A DNA stretch of 28,892 nt from DATLYH01 sp035575035 (GCA_035575035.1 DATLYH010000272.1:1-28892); one strand, 5' to 3'; shown: positions 15,855 to 24,019, counted from the first letter of the stretch. Notes: generated from the sequence alone by a model not told the origin. Translations and numbers: made by a program.

Positions 15855-15858
15855 GCCC

Positions 15859-16356
15859 ATGAACTACTTCCTGGTCGATGCCAGCGCGCTGGTCAAACGT
15901 TACTACTGCGAGGCCGGCGCCGCCCTGGTGGACCACCTCTTCGCGCGGGTCTCCCGCGACCGGCTGGCGTGCCTGATGCTGGGGACGGCGGAGGTGGCGG
16001 CCGCACTGGCACGGAAACGCAACGGCGGCTTGATCCCTGCCGCCGTATATGCCACCGCCATGGCAAACCTGCGCGCGGAAGTGCTGCACGTCGCGGATTT
16101 CACCAAGCTGCCTTCGGACAACGCCCTGATCGACGCCGCCATCCCTCTGCTGGACAAGCATGCCATCAACAGTAGCGATGCAATCGTACTGCGAACTGCC
16201 CTGAACCTTGCCCCGCAGCTCCGTACCGCTGGCGATGACCTGGTCCTGGTAGCTTCCGACCAGCGCCTGCTGCGAGCGGCCCAGGCGGAGGGCCTCGTGA
16301 CCTTCGACCCCGAGATGCAAACCCAGACGGACCTTGATGCCCTGATCGTCCCTTGA
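15859..16356 (+). CDS. PIN-domain protein (VapC-like ribonuclease)
   Basis: 165 residues. PIN nucleases use three or four acidic residues to bind Mg or Mn and cut RNA. Here they appear as YFLVDASALVKRY (Asp7), GTAEVAAAL (Glu in the second helix), INSSDAIVLRTA (Asp in the third motif) and LVLVASDQRLLRAA (fourth acidic position), with spacing right for the family. The ATG at 15859 is preferred over an upstream in-frame start, which overlaps the preceding gene. It follows the small coiled-coil gene by 4 bases. The gene downstream starts 10 bases after its stop, so the propeller gene could be read from the same transcript. Toxicity is unproven; a housekeeping PIN role is possible. Confidence 0.85.
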   Translation: MNYFLVDASALVKRYYCEAGAALVDHLFARVSRDRLACLMLGTAEVAAALARKRNGGLIPAAVYATAMANLRAEVLHVADFTKLPSDNALIDAAIPLLDKHAINSSDAIVLRTALNLAPQLRTAGDDLVLVASDQRLLRAAQAEGLVTFDPEMQTQTDLDALIVP

Positions 16357-16366
16357 GGAGTCTCCC

Positions 16367-17659
16367 ATGCGCATGTGTCTGCGTGTCCTGTTCCTCTGGC
16401 TCGCCCTCGGCGGCGCTGCCCTGGCAGGCAACTGGCCCACCTGGCGCGGCCCCGACGGCCAGGGACACTCACCCGAGAAGAATCTGCCCATCAAGTGGGG
16501 CCCCACCGAGAACGTCCGCTGGAAGGTGCCGCTGCCCGACGAGGGTAACTCCTCGCCCATCGTCTGGGGCGACCGCATCTTTCTCACCCAGGCAACCGAC
16601 AAGGTCGATTGGCCGCCTCCCGGCGGCGGGGGCCCAGCCTCGGCTCACAAGCGCATGGTGATGTGTTTTCATCGGGCCGACGGCCGGCTCCTCTGGCAGC
16701 GCGAAACCATCTACAAGGAAAAGGAATCGACCCACCCCACCAACCCCTTCTGCTCCGCCTCGCCGGTCACCGACGGCGAGCGCGTCATTGCCAGCCACGG
16801 CTCGGCCGGCCTGGTCTGCTACGACCTCGACGGCAAGGAGCAGTGGCGCTATGACGTCGGCAAGCTGGAGCACATCTGGGGTAATGCCTCCTCTCCCATT
16901 ATTCACGGTGATTTGTGCATCTTCTGGGCCGGACCCGGTGAGCGGCAATTCTTGGTCGCCCTCAACAAAAGGACCGGCGAAAAGGTCTGGCAGCACGACG
17001 AGCCGGGCGGCGCCAGCGGCAAGTCGCGGCCGTGGATCGGCTCCTGGAGCACACCGGTCATCGTCCGCGTCGGTGACCACGAAGAGCTACTGCTCCCCGT
17101 GCCCGGGAAATTGAAGGCGTTCGACCCGAAGACCGGCAAGGAGCTATGGTCGTGTGACGGGTTGGTCACCACCGGCAAAGACGAGTTGGCCTATGGCTCC
17201 GCCGTTTACGCCGACGGCATCGCTGTGGTCATGGGTGGTTTTCACGGCGGGGCATTCGCTGTCCGCGTCGGCGGCAAGGGCGACGTGACCCGCACCCACC
17301 GCCTCTGGTACCACCCGCGCAACCCGCAGCGCATCGGCTCCCCGGTCATCGTCGGCGAGCATGTTTACATTCTCAACGAGAACGGCCAGGCTCAGTGCTT
17401 CGAGTTGAAGACCGGCAAGGAACTGTGGCCGCAGGAGCGGGTGACCGGCTCAACCTGGGGCTCGATGGTGGTTGCTGACGGCAAGCTGTACGTCACCAGC
17501 CGGGCGGGCGAGACAGTGGTCCTGGCGGCCAGCCCCAAGTTCGAGCTGCTCGCCAAGAATTCGATCAACGAGCCGGTCTATGCCTCGCTGGCCATCTCCG
17601 ACGGCGACTTGTTTATCCGCTCATACAAACACCTGTGGTGTATCAGTAACAAGAAGTGA
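16367..17659 (+). CDS. Exported PQQ-type beta-propeller protein
   Basis: 430 residues with a signal peptide (MRMCLRVLFLWLALGGAALA), then NWPTWRGPDGQGHSPEKN, the opening typical of planctomycete secreted PQQ-like proteins. Blade motifs include DGRLLWQRETIYKEKES, DLDGKEQWRYDVG, NKRTGEKVWQHDEPGG, DPKTGKELWSCDG, ELKTGKELWPQER and a closing strand at the C-terminus, consistent with one full propeller. No heme motif or quinoprotein dehydrogenase calcium and Asp catalytic signature stands out, so a binding or scaffold role is more likely than alcohol oxidation. GAGGAG precedes the ATG. It is followed by the hairpin and heptamer repeats at 17661-17722. Confidence 0.88.
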   Translation: MRMCLRVLFLWLALGGAALAGNWPTWRGPDGQGHSPEKNLPIKWGPTENVRWKVPLPDEGNSSPIVWGDRIFLTQATDKVDWPPPGGGGPASAHKRMVMCFHRADGRLLWQRETIYKEKESTHPTNPFCSASPVTDGERVIASHGSAGLVCYDLDGKEQWRYDVGKLEHIWGNASSPIIHGDLCIFWAGPGERQFLVALNKRTGEKVWQHDEPGGASGKSRPWIGSWSTPVIVRVGDHEELLLPVPGKLKAFDPKTGKELWSCDGLVTTGKDELAYGSAVYADGIAVVMGGFHGGAFAVRVGGKGDVTRTHRLWYHPRNPQRIGSPVIVGEHVYILNENGQAQCFELKTGKELWPQERVTGSTWGSMVVADGKLYVTSRAGETVVLAASPKFELLAKNSINEPVYASLAISDGDLFIRSYKHLWCISNKK

Positions 17660-17660
17660 G

Positions 17661-17698
17661 AGTTGGCAGTTGTCAGAGACAAAAGACAACTGCCAACT
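17661..17698. terminator. Perfect 14-bp inverted repeat after the propeller gene
   Basis: Arms AGTTGGCAGTTGTC (17661-17674) and GACAACTGCCAACT (17685-17698) pair perfectly around a 10-base loop. No T-run follows on either strand, so a classic intrinsic terminator is doubtful. The element may be a repeat-derived hairpin that reduces read-through or stabilises the upstream mRNA. The right arm is built from the heptamers described next. Confidence 0.5.
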
Positions 17699-17722
17699 GC
17701 CAACTGATAACTGATAACTGGC
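17688..17722 (+). repeat. Five tandem heptamers directly before the ABC ATPase start
   Basis: Units read AACTGCC, AACTGCC, AACTGAT, AACTGAT, AACTGGC and end one base before the ATG at 17724. They occupy the place where a Shine-Dalgarno site should be; none is visible. Short heptanucleotide tandem repeats of this kind are known from other bacteria, for example the STRR families of heterocystous cyanobacteria. Only this array is present in the window. Confidence 0.85.
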
Positions 17723-17723
17723 C

Positions 17724-18596
17724 ATGCTGCTCCGCACTGAGCACCTGACCAAGGACTACGGCCAGCACCGGGCGCTGGATGACCTGAACTTGACGGTCGC
17801 ACCGGGAGAAGTGTTCGGGCTGCTCGGCCCCAACGGCTCCGGCAAGACGACGGCGCTGCGCTTGATGCTCGGCTTCCTCCGGCCGACCGCCGGCAGCGCC
17901 TGGATCGCCGGGCACGACTGCTGGGCCGACAGCGTTGCCGCCCGCCGGGAGGTCGCCTATCTGCCTGGCGAGCTCCGCCTGTACGAGAACATGACCGGCC
18001 GGCAACTGGTGCGCTTTCTCAGCGACCTGCGCGGCCGGCCCCCCAGCTCCGAGGTCGATGACCTGGCCGGCCGGCTCGACATTGACCTCGACCGGCCGAT
18101 CGCCCACCTGTCGAGCGGCATGAAGCGCAAGGTGGCCTTGCTCCAGGTGCTGGTAGCCCACGCCCGGCTGCTCATCCTCGATGAGCCGACCAACACCCTC
18201 GACCCGACCATGCGCGACGAGTTGCTCGGCCAGCTTCGCCGGGCCCGCGACCAGGGCCAGGCGGTCCTCTTCTCGTCACACGTGCTTGCCGAGGTGGAGG
18301 CCATCTGCGACCGGGTGGGAATTTTGCAACGCGGCCGGCTGGTCCATGTCCAGGCGATGGCCGAGCTGCGTCGGGGCCGACTGGTGCGGGCTCGTTTCAC
18401 CGGCGCCGCCCCTGGTCCGCCATCCGGTGACGGCTTTTTCGTGCGCGAGCGGGCCGGCGATCGGCTCGTCTTCGAGCACGCCGGGCCGCTGACCGACCTG
18501 GTGCAGTGGCTGGCCCGCCAACCTGTGACCGAGCTGAGTGTAGAGCCGCTCGGGCTGGCTCCCATCTATCGCCGTTATCATGGAGCTGAGACATGA
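17724..18596 (+). CDS. ABC transporter ATP-binding protein
   Basis: 290 residues. Nucleotide-binding motifs are complete: Walker A GLLGPNGSGKTTALRLML (about residues 32-49), signature LSSGMKRKVALLQVL, Walker B LLILDEPTNTLDP (Thr where most have Gly) and the switch His in FSSHVLAEVE. The C-terminal 70 residues form the small extra domain common in ABC-2-type ATPases. It pairs with the permease encoded next, with which it overlaps by 4 bases (ATGA). The ATG directly follows the heptamer array and has no evident ribosome binding site, so translation may depend on coupling or a leaderless-like mechanism. The substrate of such NatA/YhaQ-like systems cannot be predicted from sequence. Confidence 0.92.
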   Translation: MLLRTEHLTKDYGQHRALDDLNLTVAPGEVFGLLGPNGSGKTTALRLMLGFLRPTAGSAWIAGHDCWADSVAARREVAYLPGELRLYENMTGRQLVRFLSDLRGRPPSSEVDDLAGRLDIDLDRPIAHLSSGMKRKVALLQVLVAHARLLILDEPTNTLDPTMRDELLGQLRRARDQGQAVLFSSHVLAEVEAICDRVGILQRGRLVHVQAMAELRRGRLVRARFTGAAPGPPSGDGFFVRERAGDRLVFEHAGPLTDLVQWLARQPVTELSVEPLGLAPIYRRYHGAET

Positions 18597-19582
18597 CCGG
18601 CGTGCTGGTCCGGAAGCTGCTGCGTGACGTGCGGCTGACGCTGCTGGTGGCGTCGCTGTTGCTGGGAGCGTTCCAGTGTCTGTGGGCCAAGATCACCCAG
18701 CGCGTCATGGGCGAGATCGCCCCCTTCTTCAACGCCATGGCTGCCGCCCAGTCGCTCAGTCAGGCCGATCTGGAAGCAGTCCTGTTCAGCGGGCCCGGCA
18801 AGATTGTCCGCGCCGTCATCGGCGAGAACATCGCCATGGACCGGGCCATGAACATGCTCTCGATCGGCTACGTTCATCCGCTGGTGGTGCTGATCCTGTG
18901 CATCTGGGCCGTCGGTCGGGCTGCGGGCGCCATTGCCGGTGAGATCGACCGCGGCACCATGGAGTTGTTGCTGTCGCAGCCGCTGGCCCGCAGTCGGGTG
19001 GTGCTGGCCCACCTGGCGGTTGACCTGCTTACCATCCCGGTACTCTGCCTGAGCATGTGGGCCGGCAACTGGCTGGGGGCCTGGCTAGTCGGCCCGATCC
19101 AAGTGGTGGTGCCCGACAATCCCAACCTGCCGCCGCTGCTCCGCCGGATGATGGAGCAGCCGGTGGACCCGGAACGGCTGCGCGTTGATCCGGCGGCATT
19201 CGGCCCCGCCCTGTTCCTGGTCGGCGCTCTGGTGTTCGCAGTTAGCGGCTACACGATGTGGCTGTCGGCCCGCGGGCGGTTCCGCTGGCGGGTGCTGGGA
19301 GTGGCGGTCTTTCTGACGCTGGTCCAGTTCCTGATCAATCTAATCGGCCAACTCTGGGAGGAAGCCTTCGGTTGGCTGCGGCCGTTCACCGTTTTCTTTT
19401 ACTACCAGCCGCAGCAAGTGGTGCTGAAGGGGCAGTGGATGGTTGATCTGGGGACGGCTTGGAACGGCGGCCAGCCGTTACTGGCGGTCAACGGGGTGGC
19501 GGTACTGCTGGCCGTGGGGGTGGTCGGCTACACGATGGCCCTGCTCACCTTTCGCCGCCGCGACCTGCCAGCGCCGCTGTGA
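18593..19582 (+). CDS. ABC-2-type transporter permease
   Basis: 329 residues with about six hydrophobic helices: one near 14-30, one near 93-112 (HPLVVLILCIWAVGRAAGAI), one near 138-160, one near 205-222 (PALFLVGALVFAVSGYTMW), one near 236-250 and one at the C-terminus (LLAVNGVAVLLAVGVVGY). The segment EIDRGTMELLLSQPLARSRV is the hallmark cytoplasmic loop of ABC-2 exporters, where the permease contacts the ATPase. A long soluble loop at about 165-205 includes DNPNLPPLLRRMMEQPVDPE. Translation is coupled to the ATPase by an ATGA overlap. Together they make a two-component exporter or membrane-remodelling ABC system with unknown cargo. Confidence 0.88.
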   Translation: MTGVLVRKLLRDVRLTLLVASLLLGAFQCLWAKITQRVMGEIAPFFNAMAAAQSLSQADLEAVLFSGPGKIVRAVIGENIAMDRAMNMLSIGYVHPLVVLILCIWAVGRAAGAIAGEIDRGTMELLLSQPLARSRVVLAHLAVDLLTIPVLCLSMWAGNWLGAWLVGPIQVVVPDNPNLPPLLRRMMEQPVDPERLRVDPAAFGPALFLVGALVFAVSGYTMWLSARGRFRWRVLGVAVFLTLVQFLINLIGQLWEEAFGWLRPFTVFFYYQPQQVVLKGQWMVDLGTAWNGGQPLLAVNGVAVLLAVGVVGYTMALLTFRRRDLPAPL

Positions 19583-19898
19583 GGAACACCGGTCCTGCCA
19601 TGCTGTATGGATAGTGTCCTGCGCCGGAAGCTGGGAGCGCGAGTGAAGACAGCATCGGCCCTTCGGCGGTGCTGCCGGCCTCAATTCCCTGACATCACGC
19701 AGACCAGTGAAACGGCACGCAAGTGCGGGTTATCGCCGCTGCAAAGGTCCAGGCCAATGCGGTGCCCTCGTCCCCTGCCGGTTTGGCCGGTTGTTTTTAT
19801 CCTCGGCGGGTGGTAGGAAAGGTCTGGTGGTCCCGGAAGATTTTAAGGTCGAGGCCGCAGTTCTAGAAAAGTGAGCCTTTCCTGACCTCGGATCTCTG
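19583..19898. other. 316-base non-coding gap with hairpins
   Basis: No gene is supported here. A strong hairpin, with arms AGCATCGGCC and GGCGGTGCT around a TTCG-type loop, lies at 19651-19673 but lacks a T-tail. A weaker CCGG-tttgg-CCGG stem at 19778-19790 is followed by TTGTTTTTA and could be the intrinsic terminator of the ABC pair. AGGAAAGG near 19817 and CCTTTCCT near 19877 can pair over a wide loop. I recognise no known RNA family. Confidence 0.4.
19778..19799 (+). terminator. Possible weak intrinsic terminator
   Basis: A 4-bp CCGG/CCGG stem with a 5-base loop is followed by TTGTTTTTA, about 200 bases beyond the permease stop. The short stem makes this tentative. Confidence 0.3.
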
Positions 19899-20564
19899 AT
19901 GATTGCCGCCTTCTTTGACGTGGACGGGACGCTAACCCGGACCACGATCCTTGACCCGCTCCTCTGGTATCAGCGCGCTCATCTGTCGCGGCCGCGGTTT
20001 ATGCTCTGGGCGGCCTGTCTCCTCTTGCAGGTGCCGTATTACCTGTTGATTGACCGCCGCAGCCGGGCCCGCTTCAACGCGGTCTTCTACCGCCGTTATG
20101 CCGGCTTGAGCGCCACCGCTCTGCCTGCCTGGCACCGTCAGGCGTTCGCCCAGACTCTCCAGCGCACGATCTTTCCCGCCGCGCTCGCTTGTCTGCGCGA
20201 CCATCAGAAGCAAGGGCATCGCGTTGTGTTGGTAACGGGGGCACTCGATTTCGTGATGCGGCCGCTGGCCGAGTTCGTGCAGGCCGACGACCTGGTCGCC
20301 TTACAACTACGGGAGCACGCGGGCGCCTTCACAGGCGAACTGCTGGGCCCGCCGATCGCTGAGGAGCACAAGGCGGCGTTAATTCGTGAATATGCACAAC
20401 GGCACGGCATCGACCTGGGGCAATCGTTCGCGTATGGCAACAGTGTGGGCGACGTGCCGATGCTGGAGTGCGTGGGCCATCCGGTGGCGGTCAATCCGGA
20501 CCGGCGGCTACGACGGCTGGCAGCGCAGCGCGGCTGGCGCGTCGTTGCGTGGACGCTGCGGTGA
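19899..20564 (+). CDS. HAD-IB family phosphatase (SerB-like)
   Basis: 221 residues. All four HAD motifs are in place: motif I FFDVDGTLTR with nucleophile Asp7 and acid Asp9, motif II VLVTGALDF (Thr113), motif III Lys158 in AEEHKAAL, and motif IV YGNSVGDVPML (Asp185). The cap lies between motifs I and II and includes a hydrophobic stretch (FMLWAACLLLQVPYYLLID, 34-52) that could anchor the protein to the membrane or bind a lipid-like substrate. HAD-IB enzymes dephosphorylate small metabolites such as phosphoserine or lysophospholipids; here the substrate is unknown. The start ATG fits the family, though its ribosome binding site is weak. It precedes the dehydrogenase/LarA-like pair, with a small protease between. 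Confidence 0.88.
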   Translation: MIAAFFDVDGTLTRTTILDPLLWYQRAHLSRPRFMLWAACLLLQVPYYLLIDRRSRARFNAVFYRRYAGLSATALPAWHRQAFAQTLQRTIFPAALACLRDHQKQGHRVVLVTGALDFVMRPLAEFVQADDLVALQLREHAGAFTGELLGPPIAEEHKAALIREYAQRHGIDLGQSFAYGNSVGDVPMLECVGHPVAVNPDRRLRRLAAQRGWRVVAWTLR

Positions 20565-20702
20565 TAGAATGGACGAAGCGTCCGGGAGCTAATCGGTGAA
20601 CGGGAAAGGGAGCCTCACGAAGGCAATCAACATGATCCGTAACGCTCCTCACCATGAAGGACGGCCGAGAAGATCAGGGGCCGCATGCAGGGAGTACTGC
20701 TC

Positions 20703-21137
20703 ATGGAGACCGAAACGATGGGCCGGGTGTTCACCGAGGCGACGATTGAAAACCTTCGGGATCTTTGGGACGCCAAGCGGGGCATGCTTCCGCCAGAGCA
20801 GGTGCGCCGGGTAACGGTGACCGACGCCCTCGTGGACACAGGGGCGACCCTGCTATCATTGCCGACCCGGCTGATCCGGCAGCTGGGGTTGAGCGAAACC
20901 GGCAAGAAGCGCGTGACCAGCAGCGGCGGTGTCAGCGAGGCGAGCATGTACGATGCGGTGCGGCTCACTATCCAGGGGCGGGAGTGCACGATGGATGTGA
21001 TGGAAGTCCCTGATGATGTCCCGGTCTTCATCGGCCAGTTGCCGCTGGAACATCTTGATCTGGTCGTTGATCCGCGCAGCCGTCGCCTGATCGGCAACCC
21101 CGCGCACGGTGGCGAGCACACCTACGAGCTTTACTAG
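20703..21137 (+). CDS. Small clan AA retropepsin-like aspartic protease
   Basis: 144 residues, close to the size of a single retropepsin domain. The catalytic motif DALVDTGATLLSLP carries Asp45. PVFIGQLPLEHLDLVVDP is the second conserved element of this bacterial family. There is no signal peptide, unlike the pair at 3546-5214, so it likely acts in the cytoplasm as a dimer. The ATG at 20703 is preferred to that at 20685 because AGGGAG lies 8 bases before it; the ATG at 20721 is a further alternative. It sits 138 bases after the HAD gene and about 40 bases before the dehydrogenase. I see no functional link to either and it may be a passenger gene. Substrates are unknown. Confidence 0.82.
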   Translation: METETMGRVFTEATIENLRDLWDAKRGMLPPEQVRRVTVTDALVDTGATLLSLPTRLIRQLGLSETGKKRVTSSGGVSEASMYDAVRLTIQGRECTMDVMEVPDDVPVFIGQLPLEHLDLVVDPRSRRLIGNPAHGGEHTYELY

Positions 21138-21176
21138 GCGCCGGTCCGTTTCCGTCCGCTGGTGGAGAAGGCCCCC

Positions 21177-22421
21177 TTGCTTGCCGTCCAGTGCGTCAAA
21201 AGCATTCCGGCCTGGCTGATGCTCAAGGCGCTCGGCCGCCGCTTGCCGCGTCTGTGCACTAGCCGCTTCTCCCTGACGCGGCTGCGGGAGGTGCCCGAGC
21301 CTCGACTACCGACCGCTCGGTGGGCGCGTGTGCGGCCGCTGTTGAGTGGCATCTGCGGCAGCGACCTGGCCACCCTCACCGCCGCCGGCAGCCCCTTTTT
21401 CGCGCCGCTTACGTCATTCCCGTTCACGTTCGGCCATGAGGTCGTTGGTATGGTGGCCGAAGTCGGCCCCGAAGTGCGGCGCGTGCGGCCGGGCGACCGG
21501 GTCGTGGTCGAGCCGGCCTTGCACTGCGAGGTCCGCGGTATCGCCCCACCTTGTGCGGCCTGCGAACAGGGCGATATCGGCAATTGTGTCAACGTTACCC
21601 GTGGCGACATCAGCGCCGGCGTACAGACCGGCTACTGCCGCGATACCGGCGGCGGCTGGTCGGCGGCGCTGGTCGCCCATGAGGTCCAGCTCCACCGCGT
21701 CCCCGAGGACCTGCCCGACGAGGCCGCCGTCCTGGCCGAGCCGTTCAGCTGCGCTCTCCACGCGGCGCTGCGGGCCGTTGCAAACCGCCAATCGCAAATC
21801 GAAAACGTCCTCGTGGCCGGCTGCGGCACCATGGGACTGCTGACCATCGCGGCCTTGCGCGCGGTCGAAGCACCGGGGCGGATCATCGCCTGGGCCAAGT
21901 ACCCGCATCAACAGGAGCTGGCCCGCAAACTGGGCGCGGACAAGGTGGTGCCGGTTAGCAAGGGTGCTTACGAAGAGTTGTCCCGGTACAGCGGGGCCAC
22001 ACTTCACTTCCCGGAGATCGGCAAGCCCACGGTGCTGGGCGGCTTCGATCTGGTGTTCGATTGCGTCGGCTCGGCCCAGTCGCTGGACGACTCGATCCGC
22101 TTCACCCGGGCCCGCGGCATGACCATCCTCGTCGGCATGCCCGCCATCCCCAAGACGGTGGACTGGACGACGATCTGGTTCAAGGAACTGGAGGTCAAGG
22201 GTGTGTATGCTTACGGCACCGAGGAGGTGGGCGGCGAGCGGCGGCGCACGTTCGAGCTGGCTCTGCGGCTGCTCGGCACGAAGCGCGTGGATCTGGCCTC
22301 GCTCGTCACCCACCGCTTCCCGTTGACCGAATATCGCCGGGCGATTCAGACGGCGCTCTTGACGGGAAGGTCGCGGTCGGTGAAAACGGTCTTCGACTTC
22401 CGAGGAGGGCAGCCCACGTGA
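21177..22421 (+). CDS. Zinc-dependent medium-chain alcohol dehydrogenase family protein
   Basis: About 414 residues, longer than the usual 340-380. In this numbering the catalytic zinc ligands are Cys60 (SGICGSDL) and His87-Glu88 (FGHEVVG). Structural zinc would be held by Cys117, Cys126, Cys129 and Cys137 (PPCAACEQGDIGNC). The NAD(P)-binding loop is VLVAGCGTMGLL. A 30-residue N-terminal extension (SIPAWLMLKALGRRLPRL) precedes the catalytic domain. The start is uncertain: TTG at 21177 has GGAGAAGG 5 bases upstream and is chosen, but GTG at 21162 is possible. Its stop overlaps the next start by 4 bases (GTGA), so the LarA-like partner is translationally coupled. That pairing implies sequential steps on one hydroxy-acid or polyol-type substrate, which is inference. 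Confidence 0.88.
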   Translation: MLAVQCVKSIPAWLMLKALGRRLPRLCTSRFSLTRLREVPEPRLPTARWARVRPLLSGICGSDLATLTAAGSPFFAPLTSFPFTFGHEVVGMVAEVGPEVRRVRPGDRVVVEPALHCEVRGIAPPCAACEQGDIGNCVNVTRGDISAGVQTGYCRDTGGGWSAALVAHEVQLHRVPEDLPDEAAVLAEPFSCALHAALRAVANRQSQIENVLVAGCGTMGLLTIAALRAVEAPGRIIAWAKYPHQQELARKLGADKVVPVSKGAYEELSRYSGATLHFPEIGKPTVLGGFDLVFDCVGSAQSLDDSIRFTRARGMTILVGMPAIPKTVDWTTIWFKELEVKGVYAYGTEEVGGERRRTFELALRLLGTKRVDLASLVTHRFPLTEYRRAIQTALLTGRSRSVKTVFDFRGGQPT

Positions 22422-24016
22422 CCACCGCCACTGTGCCGCTGGACCGAGCCGACTGTGTGCGCACCGTTGAGCATGACGGGGAGCACTTCCTGTTCCACTG
22501 CGGCGAGCAATTCCGGTGGGAGCCGCTGCCGGCCGGGACGCGCGTCATCTATCCGCCGCCGCCGCTGCCCGGTCTGCCCGACGTGGACGGGGCCATCGAC
22601 CAGGCCTTGGAGCAGCCGCTCGGCGCCGACCCTCTCTCGGCCCAACTCCGGCCCGGCATGAAAGTCACCATCGCCTTCGATGACATCTCGCTTCCCTTGC
22701 CGCCGATGCGCCGGCCTGACCTGCGCCAGCGTATCATTGAGAAAGTGCTCGACCGCTGCGCCGCGGCCGGGGTCGATGACATCCACCTGGTCTGTGCCAT
22801 CGCCCTGCACCGGCGGGTAACGCCTGCTGAGTTCAAGGCAATGCTCGGGCCGCGCATCTGGAACGCCTATCACCCGCGCCGGCTGTACAACCACGATGCC
22901 GAGGACCCCGCCGGCAACGTGCTCCTGGGAACGACCGAGCAGGGCGAGGAGGTCTGGATCAACAAGCGCGTGGCTGAGAGCGATCTGTTAATCTACGTGA
23001 ACATTAACCTGGTAACGATGGACGGTGGGCACAAGTCGATCAACACCGGTCTGACGACCTACCGGACCATCCGCCATCATCACAATGTCCACACCTTGAT
23101 GCATTGCACGAGTTACATGGACCCGGCTTCGTCCATGTTGCAGCGCATTTGTGAGCGGATGGGACGGCTCGTGGCCCAGCACGTCAACAGTTTCCACATC
23201 GAGACGACGCTGAACACCGATACCTTCCCGGCCGTCTACAAGACGCTCCAGAAGCGAGAGCGCGACTGGTCGGCGTGGGACCGGGTGAATTTCCACGCGA
23301 CCCGGCTGGGGCTAAAGGTCATCCCCTACGAGTTGCGGCGGCGGGCCTGGATGGCAACGCGGGCGCCGTATGGTCTGACAGGGATACATGCCGGCAATGT
23401 GGACCTGGTGCACGAGCGGACCATCGCGAACGTGCTGCGGCAGCAGGCAGTGCCGGTCCGGGGGCCGAGCGACATCGTGGTAATGGGAGTACCATATCTT
23501 TGCCCCTACAATGTTAACTCGATCATGAACCCGCTCCTGGCGTGGGTGACGACAGTGGGCTACGGCTTCAACCTATATCGGGGCCGGCCGCTGGTGCGCC
23601 AGGGGGGCGTGCTGATCTTCACCCATCCTCTCTACAACCGCTGGAACACGGAGCACCATCCCAGCTATGTGGAATTCTTCAACCGAGTGCTGGCCGAGAC
23701 GCGCGACCCGGCGACCATCGAGCGGAAGTACGAGGCGGAGTTCGCGCACAACGCGCGCTATATCAAGCTCTATCGAGAGGGATACGCCTATCACGGCGTC
23801 CACCCATTCTATATGTGGTACTGGGGGATCTACGGGGCGGCGTGGTGCGGCCGCGTCATCGCGGTGCCGGGCGACCCGTTTGTCGCCGGCCGCCTCGGCT
23901 TTCAGACGGCGCCGACCCTTCGGGAAGCGATCGAGCAGGCCAAGGAGGTCGTCGGTCCCCATCCGACGATCACCTGCTACCACTGGCCGCCGATTTTTCT
24001 GTGTGATGTGGAATAG
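22418..24016 (+). CDS. LarA-like (DUF2088, lactate racemase domain) protein with altered active site
   Basis: 532 residues, longer than lactate racemase (about 425). The GTG start is set by GAGGAGGG upstream and by the GTGA overlap. N-terminal features of the DUF2088 fold are VTIAFDDISLPLPPM (83-97), GVDDIHLVCAIALHRRVT (118-134) and YNHDAEDPAGNVLLGTT (157-173). From memory of the Lactiplantibacillus enzyme, His131 matches catalytic His108, Lys206 in DGGHKSI matches the Lys184 that tethers the nickel-pincer cofactor, and His222 may match the nickel ligand His200. The second catalytic His (174) appears to be replaced, since the segment reads INLVTMDGGHK. The C-terminal part ends in a LarA-like Rossmann region (GRVIAVPGDPF, TLREAIEQAKEVVGPHPTI). 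It is therefore probably a cofactor-dependent enzyme with chemistry other than lactate racemisation. Confidence 0.82.
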   Translation: MTTATVPLDRADCVRTVEHDGEHFLFHCGEQFRWEPLPAGTRVIYPPPPLPGLPDVDGAIDQALEQPLGADPLSAQLRPGMKVTIAFDDISLPLPPMRRPDLRQRIIEKVLDRCAAAGVDDIHLVCAIALHRRVTPAEFKAMLGPRIWNAYHPRRLYNHDAEDPAGNVLLGTTEQGEEVWINKRVAESDLLIYVNINLVTMDGGHKSINTGLTTYRTIRHHHNVHTLMHCTSYMDPASSMLQRICERMGRLVAQHVNSFHIETTLNTDTFPAVYKTLQKRERDWSAWDRVNFHATRLGLKVIPYELRRRAWMATRAPYGLTGIHAGNVDLVHERTIANVLRQQAVPVRGPSDIVVMGVPYLCPYNVNSIMNPLLAWVTTVGYGFNLYRGRPLVRQGGVLIFTHPLYNRWNTEHHPSYVEFFNRVLAETRDPATIERKYEAEFAHNARYIKLYREGYAYHGVHPFYMWYWGIYGAAWCGRVIAVPGDPFVAGRLGFQTAPTLREAIEQAKEVVGPHPTITCYHWPPIFLCDVE

Positions 24017-24019
24017 GAA

